A stretch of DNA of 37,746 nt from an uncultured Bacteroidales bacterium. Its GTDB lineage: Bacteria > Bacteroidota > Bacteroidia > Bacteroidales > P3. The stretch covers positions 1 to 37,746 of the forward strand of contig CAJOEN010000011.1 of assembly GCA_905233475.1 (NCBI GenBank), in the 5' to 3' direction. Of the stretch, positions 17,462 to 26,198 are shown one piece after another; the first letter of the stretch is position 1, and every line of letters begins with the position of its first letter. Below the pieces are notes generated by a model. That model ran no database searches and was not told the DNA's origin. It was given only the letters and a program-made list of their open reading frames with translations. The position numbers and the translations under genes are program-made.

Positions 17462-17486
17462 AAGGAAGCTGTATTGCAGCTTCCTT
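17462..17486 (-). terminator. Intrinsic terminator after gcvH
   Basis: A perfect 10-base stem (AAGGAAGCTG / CAGCTTCCTT) has a 5-base loop (TATTG) and is followed on the minus strand by a T-run. It begins 23 bases after the gcvH stop and isolates gcvH from the M28 peptidase gene. Confidence 0.85.
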
Positions 17487-17509
17487 GATACAAATCTTTA
17501 AAATAAAAT

Positions 17510-17890
17510 TTATGCTCCGATAAGAGTTTTGTATGCTGCGGCATCCATGCAAGCGTTGATTTCCGAAGCGTCGGAGATTTTAATCTTAACCAACCAGCCT
17601 TCGCCGTAGGGGTCGCTGTTTACGATAGCGGCGTCGCTTTCGAGAGCGGCATTCACTTCCAAAATCTCGCCACCAACGGGCAACATGATGTCGGAAACGG
17701 TTTTAACGGCCTCAATGGAGCCAAACACTTCGCCACGTCCCAAGGTCTCGCCTTCGGTGGTGATGTCAACAAATACGATGTCGCCAAGTTCGTGCTGTGC
17801 GTAATCGGTAATTCCAACGTAAGCAAATTCGCCTTCTACACGCAACCATTCATGGTCTTCGGTGTACCTTAAATTTTCGGGTATTTTCAT
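17510..17890 (-). CDS. gcvH: Glycine cleavage system H protein
   Basis: GcvH carries a lipoyl arm that shuttles the methylamine group between the P, T and L proteins of the glycine cleavage system in the cytosol. The 126-residue length is typical. The lipoyl lysine is K63 in [11 protein letters not shown] (57-67), and the flanking DIVFVDIT and GGEILEVN strands fit the lipoyl domain. No gcvP or gcvT lies next to it; it appears to be a one-gene transcript with its own two-element promoter and terminator. Confidence 0.97.
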   Translation of the reverse strand: MKIPENLRYTEDHEWLRVEGEFAYVGITDYAQHELGDIVFVDITTEGETLGRGEVFGSIEAVKTVSDIMLPVGGEILEVNAALESDAAIVNSDPYGEGWLVKIKISDASEINACMDAAAYKTLIGA

Positions 17891-17978
17891 TTTTTGAGTT
17901 TGTTTTTAATTATATTTCTTTTACGATTTATTTCTGCATTACATTATTTTTCAACATCTTACACCATCACCATCTATC

Positions 17979-17995
17979 TTTGGCACGGTGTCAAA
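17979..17995. promoter_or_regulatory. Operator-like dyad downstream of gcvH start site
   Basis: TTTGGCACGGTGTCAAA is a 17-base imperfect palindrome (one mismatched pair, central C/G) placed directly after the predicted transcription start of gcvH. The position suits a repressor site or a short leader hairpin. No regulator can be named from the sequence. Confidence 0.3.
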
Positions 17996-18002
17996 TGTTT
18001 TT

Positions 18003-18033
18003 CAAAAATACATTTTTTTTCCGAATTTTCAAA
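18003..18033 (-). promoter_or_regulatory. Two-element Bacteroidetes promoter for gcvH
   Basis: On the minus strand TTTG (18033-18030) is followed after exactly 19 bases by TATTTTTG (18010-18003), matching the -33 TTTG and -7 TAnnTTTG consensus. The start would lie near 17996, giving a leader of about 105 bases before gcvH. Confidence 0.7.
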
Positions 18034-18091
18034 ATTATGACACAACTTTTAATTACCTTTTAATAAAACACTGTTTTCCAACAACTTACTC

Positions 18092-19672
18092 TTAGCACTT
18101 TTTAATCATACGTTTTTTACTAAATACATCTAACAGTAATTGAAGTCCTTGAACAACAGTAATGACGAACAGTGGCGAAAAACAGAATATATATCGTGCC
18201 CGAGCCTCGAACAGGGCTTCGAAAACAGTAAAAAGAATCAGTGCCAGCATAATGGCACGTTGCCGTCTGCCGATTTTTCCGAAGGCCGCGAACAAGCTAA
18301 GTATCAGCACTCCCATCCAAACAATCTGTGCGTAGTTCGACCAATACTTATAATATTTTCCCCTTGGCCATGTGGTATAGTAAACATCGCGCAAAAACGG
18401 AGAAAGGGTCTCGTTTTTTTTGGGAAGAATGTTTTTGTAAAAATTGCCTTCCCAGCCCCAACCGAAAGTGCCGTCGTAAAAGTTTATAAGTGTCTTTTCT
18501 CCAATATGTTGGAAAAATCCGCCAAGACCCATCTGCTGTAGTCTGCGGCCTGTTTCCTCGAAATTGGCTTTGGCACGCTGAATTTTTTTAGGATATGTGC
18601 GCGAAAAATCCACGTCCTCTCCTGCGTAAGAACCTATCGACTTTGTATTCATGCCCATCATAAGATAGTGCGGCATACCAAAAGCCGGTTCATTGCGGGT
18701 TTTCATGCCAATACTTTTTATGCCCACCACGCACACCACAACTCCTAAAATCAGACCTGTTGATACTGCAATAATAGTGTTCCGACGTTTTCTGCGACAT
18801 ACTTTATTGATTGCTTTTTTTCGCAAACGCCAATACTTAAATCCGTAAACAGCTATCAATGAGACGAGTACCAATATCGTCTGCGGTTTTATTTTATAAC
18901 CCACAACTGCTACAAGGCATATAAGCAACAACCTCATATTTAGCCGTTTACATACTGAAGTGAAAGCTAACCAAAGCATTGCCAAGGGAAAAACCAAGGC
19001 CATTGTGTCGGAATAAGGTATTGACACCCAAGGAGATATTGTTACCAACGAAAAATAAAGGAAATATCCGACCCAAGCCATTTTTCTGTTGTGCAGTTTG
19101 CAAAGCAACTGAAAAAGCATTGCCCCCGAAAGCCACACCAAGAGGCATTGCAGCACAAGCATAAGAAATACATCGCTCTGTCCTATTCCAAGCCAATGAG
19201 CAATTGAGAAAACCCATATAAAAATCCTGAGTAACAATAGGTTGTTGGGATTTTCACTAAAATACCATTCATGGACGTTTATGTCCTTGCCCGCCACCGC
19301 ATCGCGAGCGACTTCAACCAAAACTCCCACATCCCAATTGGTTTCAATATAATAGTTCCAAATGAAAAGTATTTGGAGCACGCACAATAACAAGCTTATT
19401 ATCAAAAAGATAAGTCGTCCACTCCCCGCTTTGGCACTACTACAACACCTGTTCGCAACAATCCACAACAAAACAATAAGTGCCACACCAATCAAACCCG
19501 ACAAAATGTTTGGCAATGCTATTTCGGGTTTAAAAACGTTCTCACATTCAATTACATGCGAAAAAAAAGAGGAAAAGGCACACAGCAGAACAATTATCAA
19601 CATCATCAGAAAAAAGATGATTGTCAGAATTTTTCCTCTATGTCCAAAAAATGCAAAACGCTTCATTTTCAA
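18092..19672 (-). CDS. GT-C type polytopic glycosyltransferase-like membrane protein
   Basis: This 526-residue inner membrane protein has about ten to twelve hydrophobic helices and resembles GT39/GT-C family enzymes, which use polyprenyl-phosphate sugars. The first large loop has NWDVGVLVEVARDAVAG (about 112-128), with the acidic residue after Trp that such enzymes use for catalysis or metal binding, and then a FSENPNN segment like the YPNN motif of related proteins. The C-terminal EARARYIFCFSPL stretch is also typical. It is the last gene of the long envelope unit, 15 bases after the SpoIID-like gene. Substrate unknown. Confidence 0.6.
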   Translation of the reverse strand: MKMKRFAFFGHRGKILTIIFFLMMLIIVLLCAFSSFFSHVIECENVFKPEIALPNILSGLIGVALIVLLWIVANRCCSSAKAGSGRLIFLIISLLLCVLQILFIWNYYIETNWDVGVLVEVARDAVAGKDINVHEWYFSENPNNLLLLRIFIWVFSIAHWLGIGQSDVFLMLVLQCLLVWLSGAMLFQLLCKLHNRKMAWVGYFLYFSLVTISPWVSIPYSDTMALVFPLAMLWLAFTSVCKRLNMRLLLICLVAVVGYKIKPQTILVLVSLIAVYGFKYWRLRKKAINKVCRRKRRNTIIAVSTGLILGVVVCVVGIKSIGMKTRNEPAFGMPHYLMMGMNTKSIGSYAGEDVDFSRTYPKKIQRAKANFEETGRRLQQMGLGGFFQHIGEKTLINFYDGTFGWGWEGNFYKNILPKKNETLSPFLRDVYYTTWPRGKYYKYWSNYAQIVWMGVLILSLFAAFGKIGRRQRAIMLALILFTVFEALFEARARYIFCFSPLFVITVVQGLQLLLDVFSKKRMIKKC

Positions 19673-19687
19673 AGAATTAAAATTATC

Positions 19688-21019
19688 TTACCATTCGTAA
19701 TCCCATTCGGCATCGTTGTCCTGTTCTTCCTCCACGTAAACCTCCTCGCGCTCCTCGCGCTCCTTTTTGCTGAATAGTTTCTCCAAGCCTTTCGAGTTTT
19801 TGTTTGACTGCACTGCCTCTACTTTTTTATCGTTGGCTATAATTTTCTGAATTTCATCAGCATAAGTTTGATACTTAGGTTCTACGAGATTCATATCGCG
19901 GTATATTATAGCCCCCTGATAGTAGTGCGAAAGTATTTCCTGATACTTGTATCCGAGCGCCACCATACGTATCGTCCCTTCTTGGCTTAGCCCAACGCCA
20001 TGCCCGTAGCCACGACCTTCGAGAGTTACTTTGTTGCCATTGGTGGTTACGGAAAAGAAAGTGGATTTCAACTTAAAATCAGTACGTATGCGTGTGAGCG
20101 GTATGTTCATTATACGGGCTTTGCGCTCGTCCTGAGTGAAATTGAGCAATTCGTTGCAAATAGCTGTGTCTGCAGTATTTATCTTATGTTTTTTTGCAAA
20201 ATAGCCAAGCCATTCCGATTTGGTGAGTTCACGTTTCCAAACAGACTGTTTCATGCGGTACGAAAAAGTGTCGGGAACGGAGCGTAGATAAGGAATTTTG
20301 GCCGACCACACGTCCTCGGAGTTGGCCGTTTGTCCGCCGGAATTGGAGTGGAAAGGCGTGTCGATGGGCTTTCCGTTCTTGTCCACAAGAATTTCGCCAA
20401 CGCTTTGCAAGGTGCCAAACACAATTTCGGGACGAATGCAACGGTTGTAGTACGCCTGGCAGTGAACGTCGTCACAAAAATTGAAGCCGTCGGCCTTGTG
20501 CTTGTTCTGGTTGCGCAAAGCCCATGTGCGCGAGATGATGGCCTGCACGCGGAAAATATCGGTCTGGTCGGGTTTGCCGTAAATTTCGGACTGCACCACA
20601 CCTGCAATATAAGTTTCAAAATCCACTTCGGTTACGAATTCCAAAGAATTGTTTTTCAATACCTTAATATAAATATCACCTTCGTAGGTCCTTTGTTTCT
20701 TACCCGTTGGGTTTATGCAGAATAGGCATGTAGAATCTACCGAAGTGAGCGAAATTTTGTCGTAAGTACCTAATTCATACGCATTTGCCGACACCCAAAC
20801 TTTCCCCCCCGACACTTTCACCTCCACGCTACGGTTAAGGTCGAGGGTGTCGGAAATTATTTTGCCCGAAGCGTCGCGAATAACGTAGCGTCCGACATCG
20901 AACGAAAGCACGGCCTGCGCAATTTTTGAAGCAGAATAAATCCGCACTTTCACTTTTTCGGCACGCACAGAAAAAATGGATAGAAGCAAAACAAACGACA
21001 AAAGATATTTTTTAAGCAT
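19688..21019 (-). CDS. SpoIID/LytB domain protein
   Basis: The 443-residue exported protein has a signal peptide (about 1-20, ending SVRA) and a SpoIID/LytB domain at about 125-345. SpoIID is a peptidoglycan transglycosylase acting on stripped glycan, and LytB-type relatives enhance amidases. The conserved acid lies in YIAGVVQSEIYG (E145). QAIISRTWALRN, CDDVHCQAY with two cysteines (C182, C187) and FHSNSGGQT follow, as in the family, with GYGHGVGLSQEG near the end. A charged tail ends in acidic residues plus WDYEW. The start overlaps the lpxB stop by 8 bases. In a non-sporulating lineage its role is presumably wall remodelling. Confidence 0.88.
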   Translation of the reverse strand: MLKKYLLSFVLLLSIFSVRAEKVKVRIYSASKIAQAVLSFDVGRYVIRDASGKIISDTLDLNRSVEVKVSGGKVWVSANAYELGTYDKISLTSVDSTCLFCINPTGKKQRTYEGDIYIKVLKNNSLEFVTEVDFETYIAGVVQSEIYGKPDQTDIFRVQAIISRTWALRNQNKHKADGFNFCDDVHCQAYYNRCIRPEIVFGTLQSVGEILVDKNGKPIDTPFHSNSGGQTANSEDVWSAKIPYLRSVPDTFSYRMKQSVWKRELTKSEWLGYFAKKHKINTADTAICNELLNFTQDERKARIMNIPLTRIRTDFKLKSTFFSVTTNGNKVTLEGRGYGHGVGLSQEGTIRMVALGYKYQEILSHYYQGAIIYRDMNLVEPKYQTYADEIQKIIANDKKVEAVQSNKNSKGLEKLFSKKEREEREEVYVEEEQDNDAEWDYEW

Positions 21020-22148
21020 CGGCAGTATTTTTTAATGTTTCAAGTATCGAATTTACAGCACGTTGCGAGGCTCCTTCGCCTCCAAGCATTTTCTTTATAC
21101 TGTCGTACTCTTTAAACAGGTTTCTACGGTAATCCTCATCTACAGTGATTTTGTGGAACTCCGTTTCAAGGCTATTGATATTTAAATCGTTTTGTATCAA
21201 CTCTTTAACTACAGGTTTATCGGCAATGAGATTTACCAGCGAGATGTAATTAACTTTGGCAAAGCGTTTTGCAATAAAAACGGTTATTGGGTTGGCCTTG
21301 TAGCAAACCACAAGCGGCAGGTTGAACAAGGCTCCTTCCAAAGTGGCTGTACCAGAGGTAATTACCCCTGCAAACGAAGCTTGCAGCAAGGGATAGGTCT
21401 GGTCGTAAACGATGGACACGTTGTCGGAATGGATGTATGGAGTGTACATCTGGTTGCCAAGTAGTTTCATCCCCGCAATAACAAACTGATATTCGGGATG
21501 TTGCGCGGCCAAATGGCACATATCGGGCATCATTTTGCGTAGCTCCATTTTGCGGCTGCCGGGCATAAGTGCCACTATAGGACGCTCGTCGAGACTATTT
21601 CGCGAACGGAAATCATCGGCCAGCTGTGTATTTTTTTCAAATTCGGCTACAGCATCCAAAAGCGGATGGCCTACAAACTCCACGTTTTCAACATTGTAGC
21701 GGTCGTAGAAAGGCTTTTCGAATGGCAGAATGACGTACATCTTATCCAGCACCTTGCGCATGGTTTTGATACGTCCTTTTTTCCATGCCCACACCTGCGG
21801 GGATATGTAGTAAAAGTTTTTAAATCCCTGAGTGTGAGTATATTCAGCTATTTTGAGATTAAAGCCCGGATAGTCGATGAAAATCACGGCATCTGGACGA
21901 AAATCGGAAATATCTTTTTTGCATAAAGCAATGTTTTTCAGCACTGTACGCAGATTGGCCACCACTTCCACAAATCCCATAAAGGCAAGATCGCGTATAT
22001 GTTTGACCATAGTTCCACCAACGGCCTGCATCAGGTCGCCGCCCCAGAAACGGATTTCGGCCTGAGGGTCGCTGCGCAAGATGGCTTTCATAAGATTGGA
22101 GCCATGCAAATCGCCCGACGCTTCGCCTGCTATTATATAGTATTTCAT
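21012..22148 (-). CDS. lpxB: Lipid-A-disaccharide synthase LpxB
   Basis: LpxB is a GT19 glycosyltransferase that joins UDP-2,3-diacylglucosamine and lipid X to form the lipid A disaccharide at the inner membrane face. The 378-residue length fits. The N-terminus MKYYIIAGEASGDLHG is diagnostic, and FIDYPGFNLKIA, YYISPQVWAWKKGR and LLPGSRKMEL-type (here LMPGSRKMELRKM) segments follow in the expected order, with VTSGTATLEGAL near residue 260. Its start codon is preceded after 4 bases by a tandem octamer tract that occupies the ribosome-binding region. Confidence 0.97.
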   Translation of the reverse strand: MKYYIIAGEASGDLHGSNLMKAILRSDPQAEIRFWGGDLMQAVGGTMVKHIRDLAFMGFVEVVANLRTVLKNIALCKKDISDFRPDAVIFIDYPGFNLKIAEYTHTQGFKNFYYISPQVWAWKKGRIKTMRKVLDKMYVILPFEKPFYDRYNVENVEFVGHPLLDAVAEFEKNTQLADDFRSRNSLDERPIVALMPGSRKMELRKMMPDMCHLAAQHPEYQFVIAGMKLLGNQMYTPYIHSDNVSIVYDQTYPLLQASFAGVITSGTATLEGALFNLPLVVCYKANPITVFIAKRFAKVNYISLVNLIADKPVVKELIQNDLNINSLETEFHKITVDEDYRRNLFKEYDSIKKMLGGEGASQRAVNSILETLKNTADA

Positions 22149-22152
22149 GTAT

Positions 22153-22208
22153 TTTCGGATTTTCGGATTTTCGGATTGTCGGATTGTCGGATTGTCGGAT
22201 TGTCGGAT
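22153..22208. repeat. Tandem octamer repeat upstream of lpxB
   Basis: Seven head-to-tail 8-base units: three TTTCGGAT followed by four TGTCGGAT. On the lpxB strand the units read ATCCGAAA and ATCCGACA. The tract ends 4 bases before the lpxB ATG, so it replaces or contains the ribosome-binding region. Perfect short tandem units of this kind are prone to slippage. Confidence 0.9.
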
Positions 22209-22223
22209 TTTATACTTAACTTA

Positions 22224-22505
22224 TTATCCCAAAGCAATATCTTTACTTCGTACAAGAAAAACAATAAAAGCCACAAGCACCAGCGAAAGCGTTATCATCA
22301 TAGCCTTGGAAGTATGCATAAATTGCAGATTTTTAGCATAATAGCGTAGCAAAACGATTGCCGGGACAAAAGCTGCCAGAAAATATTTCAGGTTTCCTAC
22401 AAAGGGTATGCTAAAAATTGCGAAAACGCCCAATACAACTATTGCCGTGAGCAATATCGAACCCAAACACACCAAGACCCCAAAAAAAACATTATCTTTT
22501 TTCAT
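22224..22505 (-). CDS. Small membrane protein of unknown function
   Basis: This 93-residue protein has three predicted transmembrane helices (about 6-30, 36-54 and 66-86), with basic residues between the second and third. I recognise no named domain. It lies 3 bases after surE and about 75 bases before lpxB, inside the envelope unit. The hydrophobic profile and tight spacing to surE support it as a real gene. Confidence 0.65.
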   Translation of the reverse strand: MKKDNVFFGVLVCLGSILLTAIVVLGVFAIFSIPFVGNLKYFLAAFVPAIVLLRYYAKNLQFMHTSKAMMITLSLVLVAFIVFLVRSKDIALG

Positions 22506-22508
22506 AAC

Positions 22509-23273
22509 TCACTGATTAAAACGCTTTTGCATATCCTTAATATTATTATAATCGGTGTAATCGAAATGTGTGGGCACAACGGAAACATATCCGTTGTCGA
22601 GGGCATGGATGTCGGAACCGGGCTGGCGGTCGTCGCAGATGAATTCGCCTGTTAGCCACCAATATGGTCTTCCAATGGGGTCGATTCGTTTTTCGTGGCT
22701 GTCGGCCCAAAACGCCTGCGACTGACGGCACACACGAATGCCTTTTATCTGTTCATACGGCATGTCGGGGATGTTCACATTGAGCGAAGTGCCTTGCGGC
22801 AAGCCGTTTTCAAGCACATCGGCAACAATATTTTTTACAATTGGAACGCAGAGCGAAAAATCGGCTTCGAGATCGTAGTTGAGCAACGAAAAACCTATTG
22901 CGTCGAAACCTTTCATGGAAGCCTCAATCACAGCACCCATCGTGCCAGAATACACCACATTGACGGAAGCGTTGCTACCGTTGTTGATACCCGAAAGGAC
23001 AAGGTTGGGGCGACGCGGGCAGAAGTATCCCGCCCCCAAATCGAAACAATCCACAGGGGTGCCGTTGCAGGAGTATATCCACAGCCCTTCCTCCTCGTGC
23101 ACAGTTCGAGTACGTAACGGAACCGCCGAGGTTATGGCGTGCGACATACCCGAGCCGTTCACATCGCTCGACATCACCACTATATCGCCAAATTCGCGTA
23201 CCGCATCCACAAGTACCGTAAGTCCCTTGGCATGCACCGTGTCATCGTTGGTGATTAGTATCAGTGGTTTCAT
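22509..23273 (-). CDS. surE: 5'/3'-nucleotidase SurE
   Basis: SurE is a divalent-metal-dependent phosphatase that removes phosphate from nucleoside monophosphates and short polyphosphates. The 254-residue length is typical. Metal ligands fit D10, D11, S41 and an Asn in SGINNGSN (about 94-101). APxxxxSG-like MSSDVNGSGMSHAIT and TMGAVIEASMKGFDAIGFS follow the family pattern. The usual NDDG signature is NDDT here. It sits 25 bases after the DUF4340 gene. Confidence 0.93.
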   Translation of the reverse strand: MKPLILITNDDTVHAKGLTVLVDAVREFGDIVVMSSDVNGSGMSHAITSAVPLRTRTVHEEEGLWIYSCNGTPVDCFDLGAGYFCPRRPNLVLSGINNGSNASVNVVYSGTMGAVIEASMKGFDAIGFSLLNYDLEADFSLCVPIVKNIVADVLENGLPQGTSLNVNIPDMPYEQIKGIRVCRQSQAFWADSHEKRIDPIGRPYWWLTGEFICDDRQPGSDIHALDNGYVSVVPTHFDYTDYNNIKDMQKRFNQ

Positions 23274-23298
23274 AACTTTCTAATTTATATATATTTAT

Positions 23299-24369
23299 CT
23301 ATTTCAATAAAGATTTGTCTTTTCCCAGAAAGAAACTTGCAGGTTGCAGTATGTTGTCGAATACAAAATACTGTATAAGCACGGTATCATTGTTGTCAAG
23401 AATGGCATATTGTCTGTCCACATCGAAGAAATCGGCCATACTTTCGTTATTTTTCATTGTAAGTAGGGCGTCGGGGTCATCAAATTTGATGTAGGTACGC
23501 AAACTGTGCACGTTTTTGGCAGTGTCGGTAACGGAAAGAATAAATCCCGGCTGACGCGAGAAAGTGGTGTCGAGTTCCACTTTGGGAACCACGCTTACAA
23601 ACTGGTCGAAACTCAGATTAACAAACGACGACAGGAGCTGTCCCACACGCATTGTGTCGAACGAAGGCACAACCTGTCCTTGATACAGAAAATCAAAAGC
23701 CTCGCCGTTTCGCACTACCTCAAACGACTCCTGCGGCTGGTTGGGGATTTCCACCTTAACAGACTGAATTGCCGTAACAGGCAGGTCCATAATCCTATGA
23801 CTGCGCCAAAGCTCCGGCACAGGCTCAAAACGCGGACCGAGGTATCCACGAAATCCCGGTATATAAACGATATACGGCTCGTCGTCGCCCTCGCGGAAGA
23901 CGTATGAACCCATATTGTCCTGTGTTTCGTGCCCTATGTAATAGGTTGCTATAAGCTTCTCTCTTTTAAATAGTTGCAAACGGCCACCAAACCAATTTAT
24001 AATCGGTGCCATCTGATAGACCTCCACTTTGGTATGGCTTACCGCAATGTTGTTTACAATATTTTTCTTTGCCGCTCTATTAACTTTCTGACGGATACGC
24101 ATTTGATTGAGGGTTTCGAGCAACATATCCATCTTGCCCTGACTTGCGGGGTATTGTCCGTCCACTATCCAAGTGCTGTCGGCTGTGCGTTCGAGCAGAA
24201 CCTTGTTGTCGAGTTTGTCGGACATGAAAATTTTGGTTACAGCATTAATGTCCTCAATATGATAAACCACATCGGATGTTGATGTACGGCTACCATGCCT
24301 AACAACAAAAAATGCACATACGGCCAAAACCGCAACCACAGCAATTATTATCAGATTACGTTTTTTCAT
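23299..24369 (-). CDS. DUF4340 domain protein, partner of GldF/GldG
   Basis: The 356-residue protein has one N-terminal transmembrane helix (about 5-24, after KKR) and a large periplasmic domain of the DUF4340 type: repeated strand pairs such as LLERTADSTWIVDGQYPASQGKMDMLLETL and DNMGSYVFREGDDEPYIVYIPGF. DUF4340 genes are often placed directly after gldF/gldG-like genes of ABC transporters in many bacteria, as here (13 bases after gldG). Its biochemical role is not known; a structural or cargo-handling subunit of that transporter is my inference. Confidence 0.8.
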   Translation of the reverse strand: MKKRNLIIIAVVAVLAVCAFFVVRHGSRTSTSDVVYHIEDINAVTKIFMSDKLDNKVLLERTADSTWIVDGQYPASQGKMDMLLETLNQMRIRQKVNRAAKKNIVNNIAVSHTKVEVYQMAPIINWFGGRLQLFKREKLIATYYIGHETQDNMGSYVFREGDDEPYIVYIPGFRGYLGPRFEPVPELWRSHRIMDLPVTAIQSVKVEIPNQPQESFEVVRNGEAFDFLYQGQVVPSFDTMRVGQLLSSFVNLSFDQFVSVVPKVELDTTFSRQPGFILSVTDTAKNVHSLRTYIKFDDPDALLTMKNNESMADFFDVDRQYAILDNNDTVLIQYFVFDNILQPASFFLGKDKSLLK

Positions 24370-24382
24370 ATCTAATTAAAAT

Positions 24383-26167
24383 TTAATGTTTTACATTGCG
24401 AAAACGACGTACCAAAAGTATCACCGCACCTGCAAGGACAAGTATCAATATCGGCACAATGATATTTATTAGCTGATAACGCAACCTATTTTCCTTTACG
24501 GACATTGGGTCGAGTTTGCGGAGTTTTATTTCGCGCGAACGCAACTGCAGCACGTCCTCATCGCCACAGAGGTAGTTTACCGCATTTAGTATCAGGTTTT
24601 TATTGGCGTACATGGTACGTGTATAGTTGTCATAACCCAATGGATAAGGCTGGTTATATTGATAGTTGAAGCGGTTGCGAATAATGTCGCCGTCGGCAAT
24701 AACAATCATTTTTGTGGTGTCGCTTATGTCGCGGTAGCCCATCTCGGGTATTTCGGTGAAATAGGGCGATAGGCGGCTTCTCCAAGCGGAACGGAACCGA
24801 CCTTCGAGCAGAACGGCCACAGGCAGGTCCTTACGGTTGAACAAACGCTGGTCGGGTTCCACACGCGCCACATTTAAATCCACTCGCACAGGGGCGTTGG
24901 AAACATGCACATAGCTGGAGGTAGTAAGTAGCACCGTTTTTTGTATATCGTTATCTATCAGGTCTATAGAACTCACAAATTCGCCCTTTATCAGGTCAAG
25001 ATTTTTGACAATGGGGTGGGCTTGTTTGTCGGGTGGTACAAACTCGGGAAAATAGTACCATGGGTGGAAATTTATGGTTGGTTTGCCGCCCACAGTGCCG
25101 TCCTGCATTGGTATCGGCATACAGCGTATGTCGAGCAAAAGGTTGGGATTGACACGCACTCCGTAGGTAAAAAGCATATCGTCGAGGTTTTCGAAAGGGA
25201 AACGCACGGCAATGGCGGCGTCCTTGCTTTGCAGACTGTCAATATCCATCGCCACAGGGTCGATAAGCCAGAGTATGCGTCCGCCATACATCACAAACTG
25301 GTCGAGAATGTACAGGTCTTGGTCGCTGAAAGGCTGTGTGGGCTTGGGTATTATGATAAGGTCGAAACGGTTTTTGAAAATGTATTTTGTTGAATCCTTG
25401 GCATCGATTCTGCGTTCGGTAAGTGCGTTCACATTACCGTCGATAGTGACGTTTTCGAGGCTATAGTAATCGACAAGTGTCATCTGAATGTCGAAAATGC
25501 TCTCGCGTTCCAGTTCGCCATGCCCTTGCAGGAACCCCACGCGTGTACGCATATTTTTCGACAATCTGCGAATTGCGTCGGTGAGGTTGTATTCAAGCGT
25601 TTGTACAGCATTGTTGAGTTCTTCGTCCTGCGACACCCATTTCTGTCCGGGCAACAGGTTCACAATGGTTGAACGACCTTTGTATGTCACCTCGACAGCC
25701 GGAATTATTATCTGCCTTTGTACCGAACCTTCGCCCTTGTTTTCGATAACGGTGGGCTGTATGCCCTTGGAGGCGAGCTGGCGGTAGAATGTCTGCTGTT
25801 GCTCTTTGTCGTCGAAACCGTTGGGGTCGAAGAACTCGTATTCCACATAGTCGTTGTACGAGCGGAACTGGTTGAGCATGTCCTTGGTTTCGTTTTGCAG
25901 ACGTTTGAAATCGCCCGGGAATTCGCCTTCGAGATAAACCCGGAACAACACCGTTTCGTCGATGTTGCGGAGCAGTTTTTTTGTGGATTCGGAAAGGGTG
26001 TAGCGCTTCTCCGAAGTGAGGTCGAAACGGGTGTAAACATATCTGCCAATGAGGTTTACAAACACCACTATAAGAATGGCCGCACCAAGATACAGCAGAT
26101 TGCTAAGTTTTATGTTGCGTTTTGCGGAAGAATGATTATCCTTACGTTCTATATTACTATGTTTCAT
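24383..26167 (-). CDS. gldG: Gliding-type ABC transporter substrate-binding protein GldG
   Basis: GldG forms an ABC transporter with GldF and the ATPase GldA; in flavobacteria it is linked to gliding motility and T9SS-associated processes. The 594-residue protein has an N-terminal transmembrane helix (about 24-46), a long periplasmic region and a C-terminal helix (about 565-588), the family layout. The early segment TLSESTKKLLRNIDETVLFRVYLEGEFPGDFKRLQ is typical of GldG and its ABC-type uncharacterised relatives. It follows gldF after 31 bases. No gldA is present in this window. Confidence 0.93.
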   Translation of the reverse strand: MKHSNIERKDNHSSAKRNIKLSNLLYLGAAILIVVFVNLIGRYVYTRFDLTSEKRYTLSESTKKLLRNIDETVLFRVYLEGEFPGDFKRLQNETKDMLNQFRSYNDYVEYEFFDPNGFDDKEQQQTFYRQLASKGIQPTVIENKGEGSVQRQIIIPAVEVTYKGRSTIVNLLPGQKWVSQDEELNNAVQTLEYNLTDAIRRLSKNMRTRVGFLQGHGELERESIFDIQMTLVDYYSLENVTIDGNVNALTERRIDAKDSTKYIFKNRFDLIIIPKPTQPFSDQDLYILDQFVMYGGRILWLIDPVAMDIDSLQSKDAAIAVRFPFENLDDMLFTYGVRVNPNLLLDIRCMPIPMQDGTVGGKPTINFHPWYYFPEFVPPDKQAHPIVKNLDLIKGEFVSSIDLIDNDIQKTVLLTTSSYVHVSNAPVRVDLNVARVEPDQRLFNRKDLPVAVLLEGRFRSAWRSRLSPYFTEIPEMGYRDISDTTKMIVIADGDIIRNRFNYQYNQPYPLGYDNYTRTMYANKNLILNAVNYLCGDEDVLQLRSREIKLRKLDPMSVKENRLRYQLINIIVPILILVLAGAVILLVRRFRNVKH

Positions 26168-26198
26168 ATATTTATATCAAAAATAAGTCATACATCGG

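Noticed and set aside
22153-22208. Tandem repeats considered as a CRISPR array
   Set aside because: Units are 8 bases, contiguous and without spacers, and no cas genes are present.
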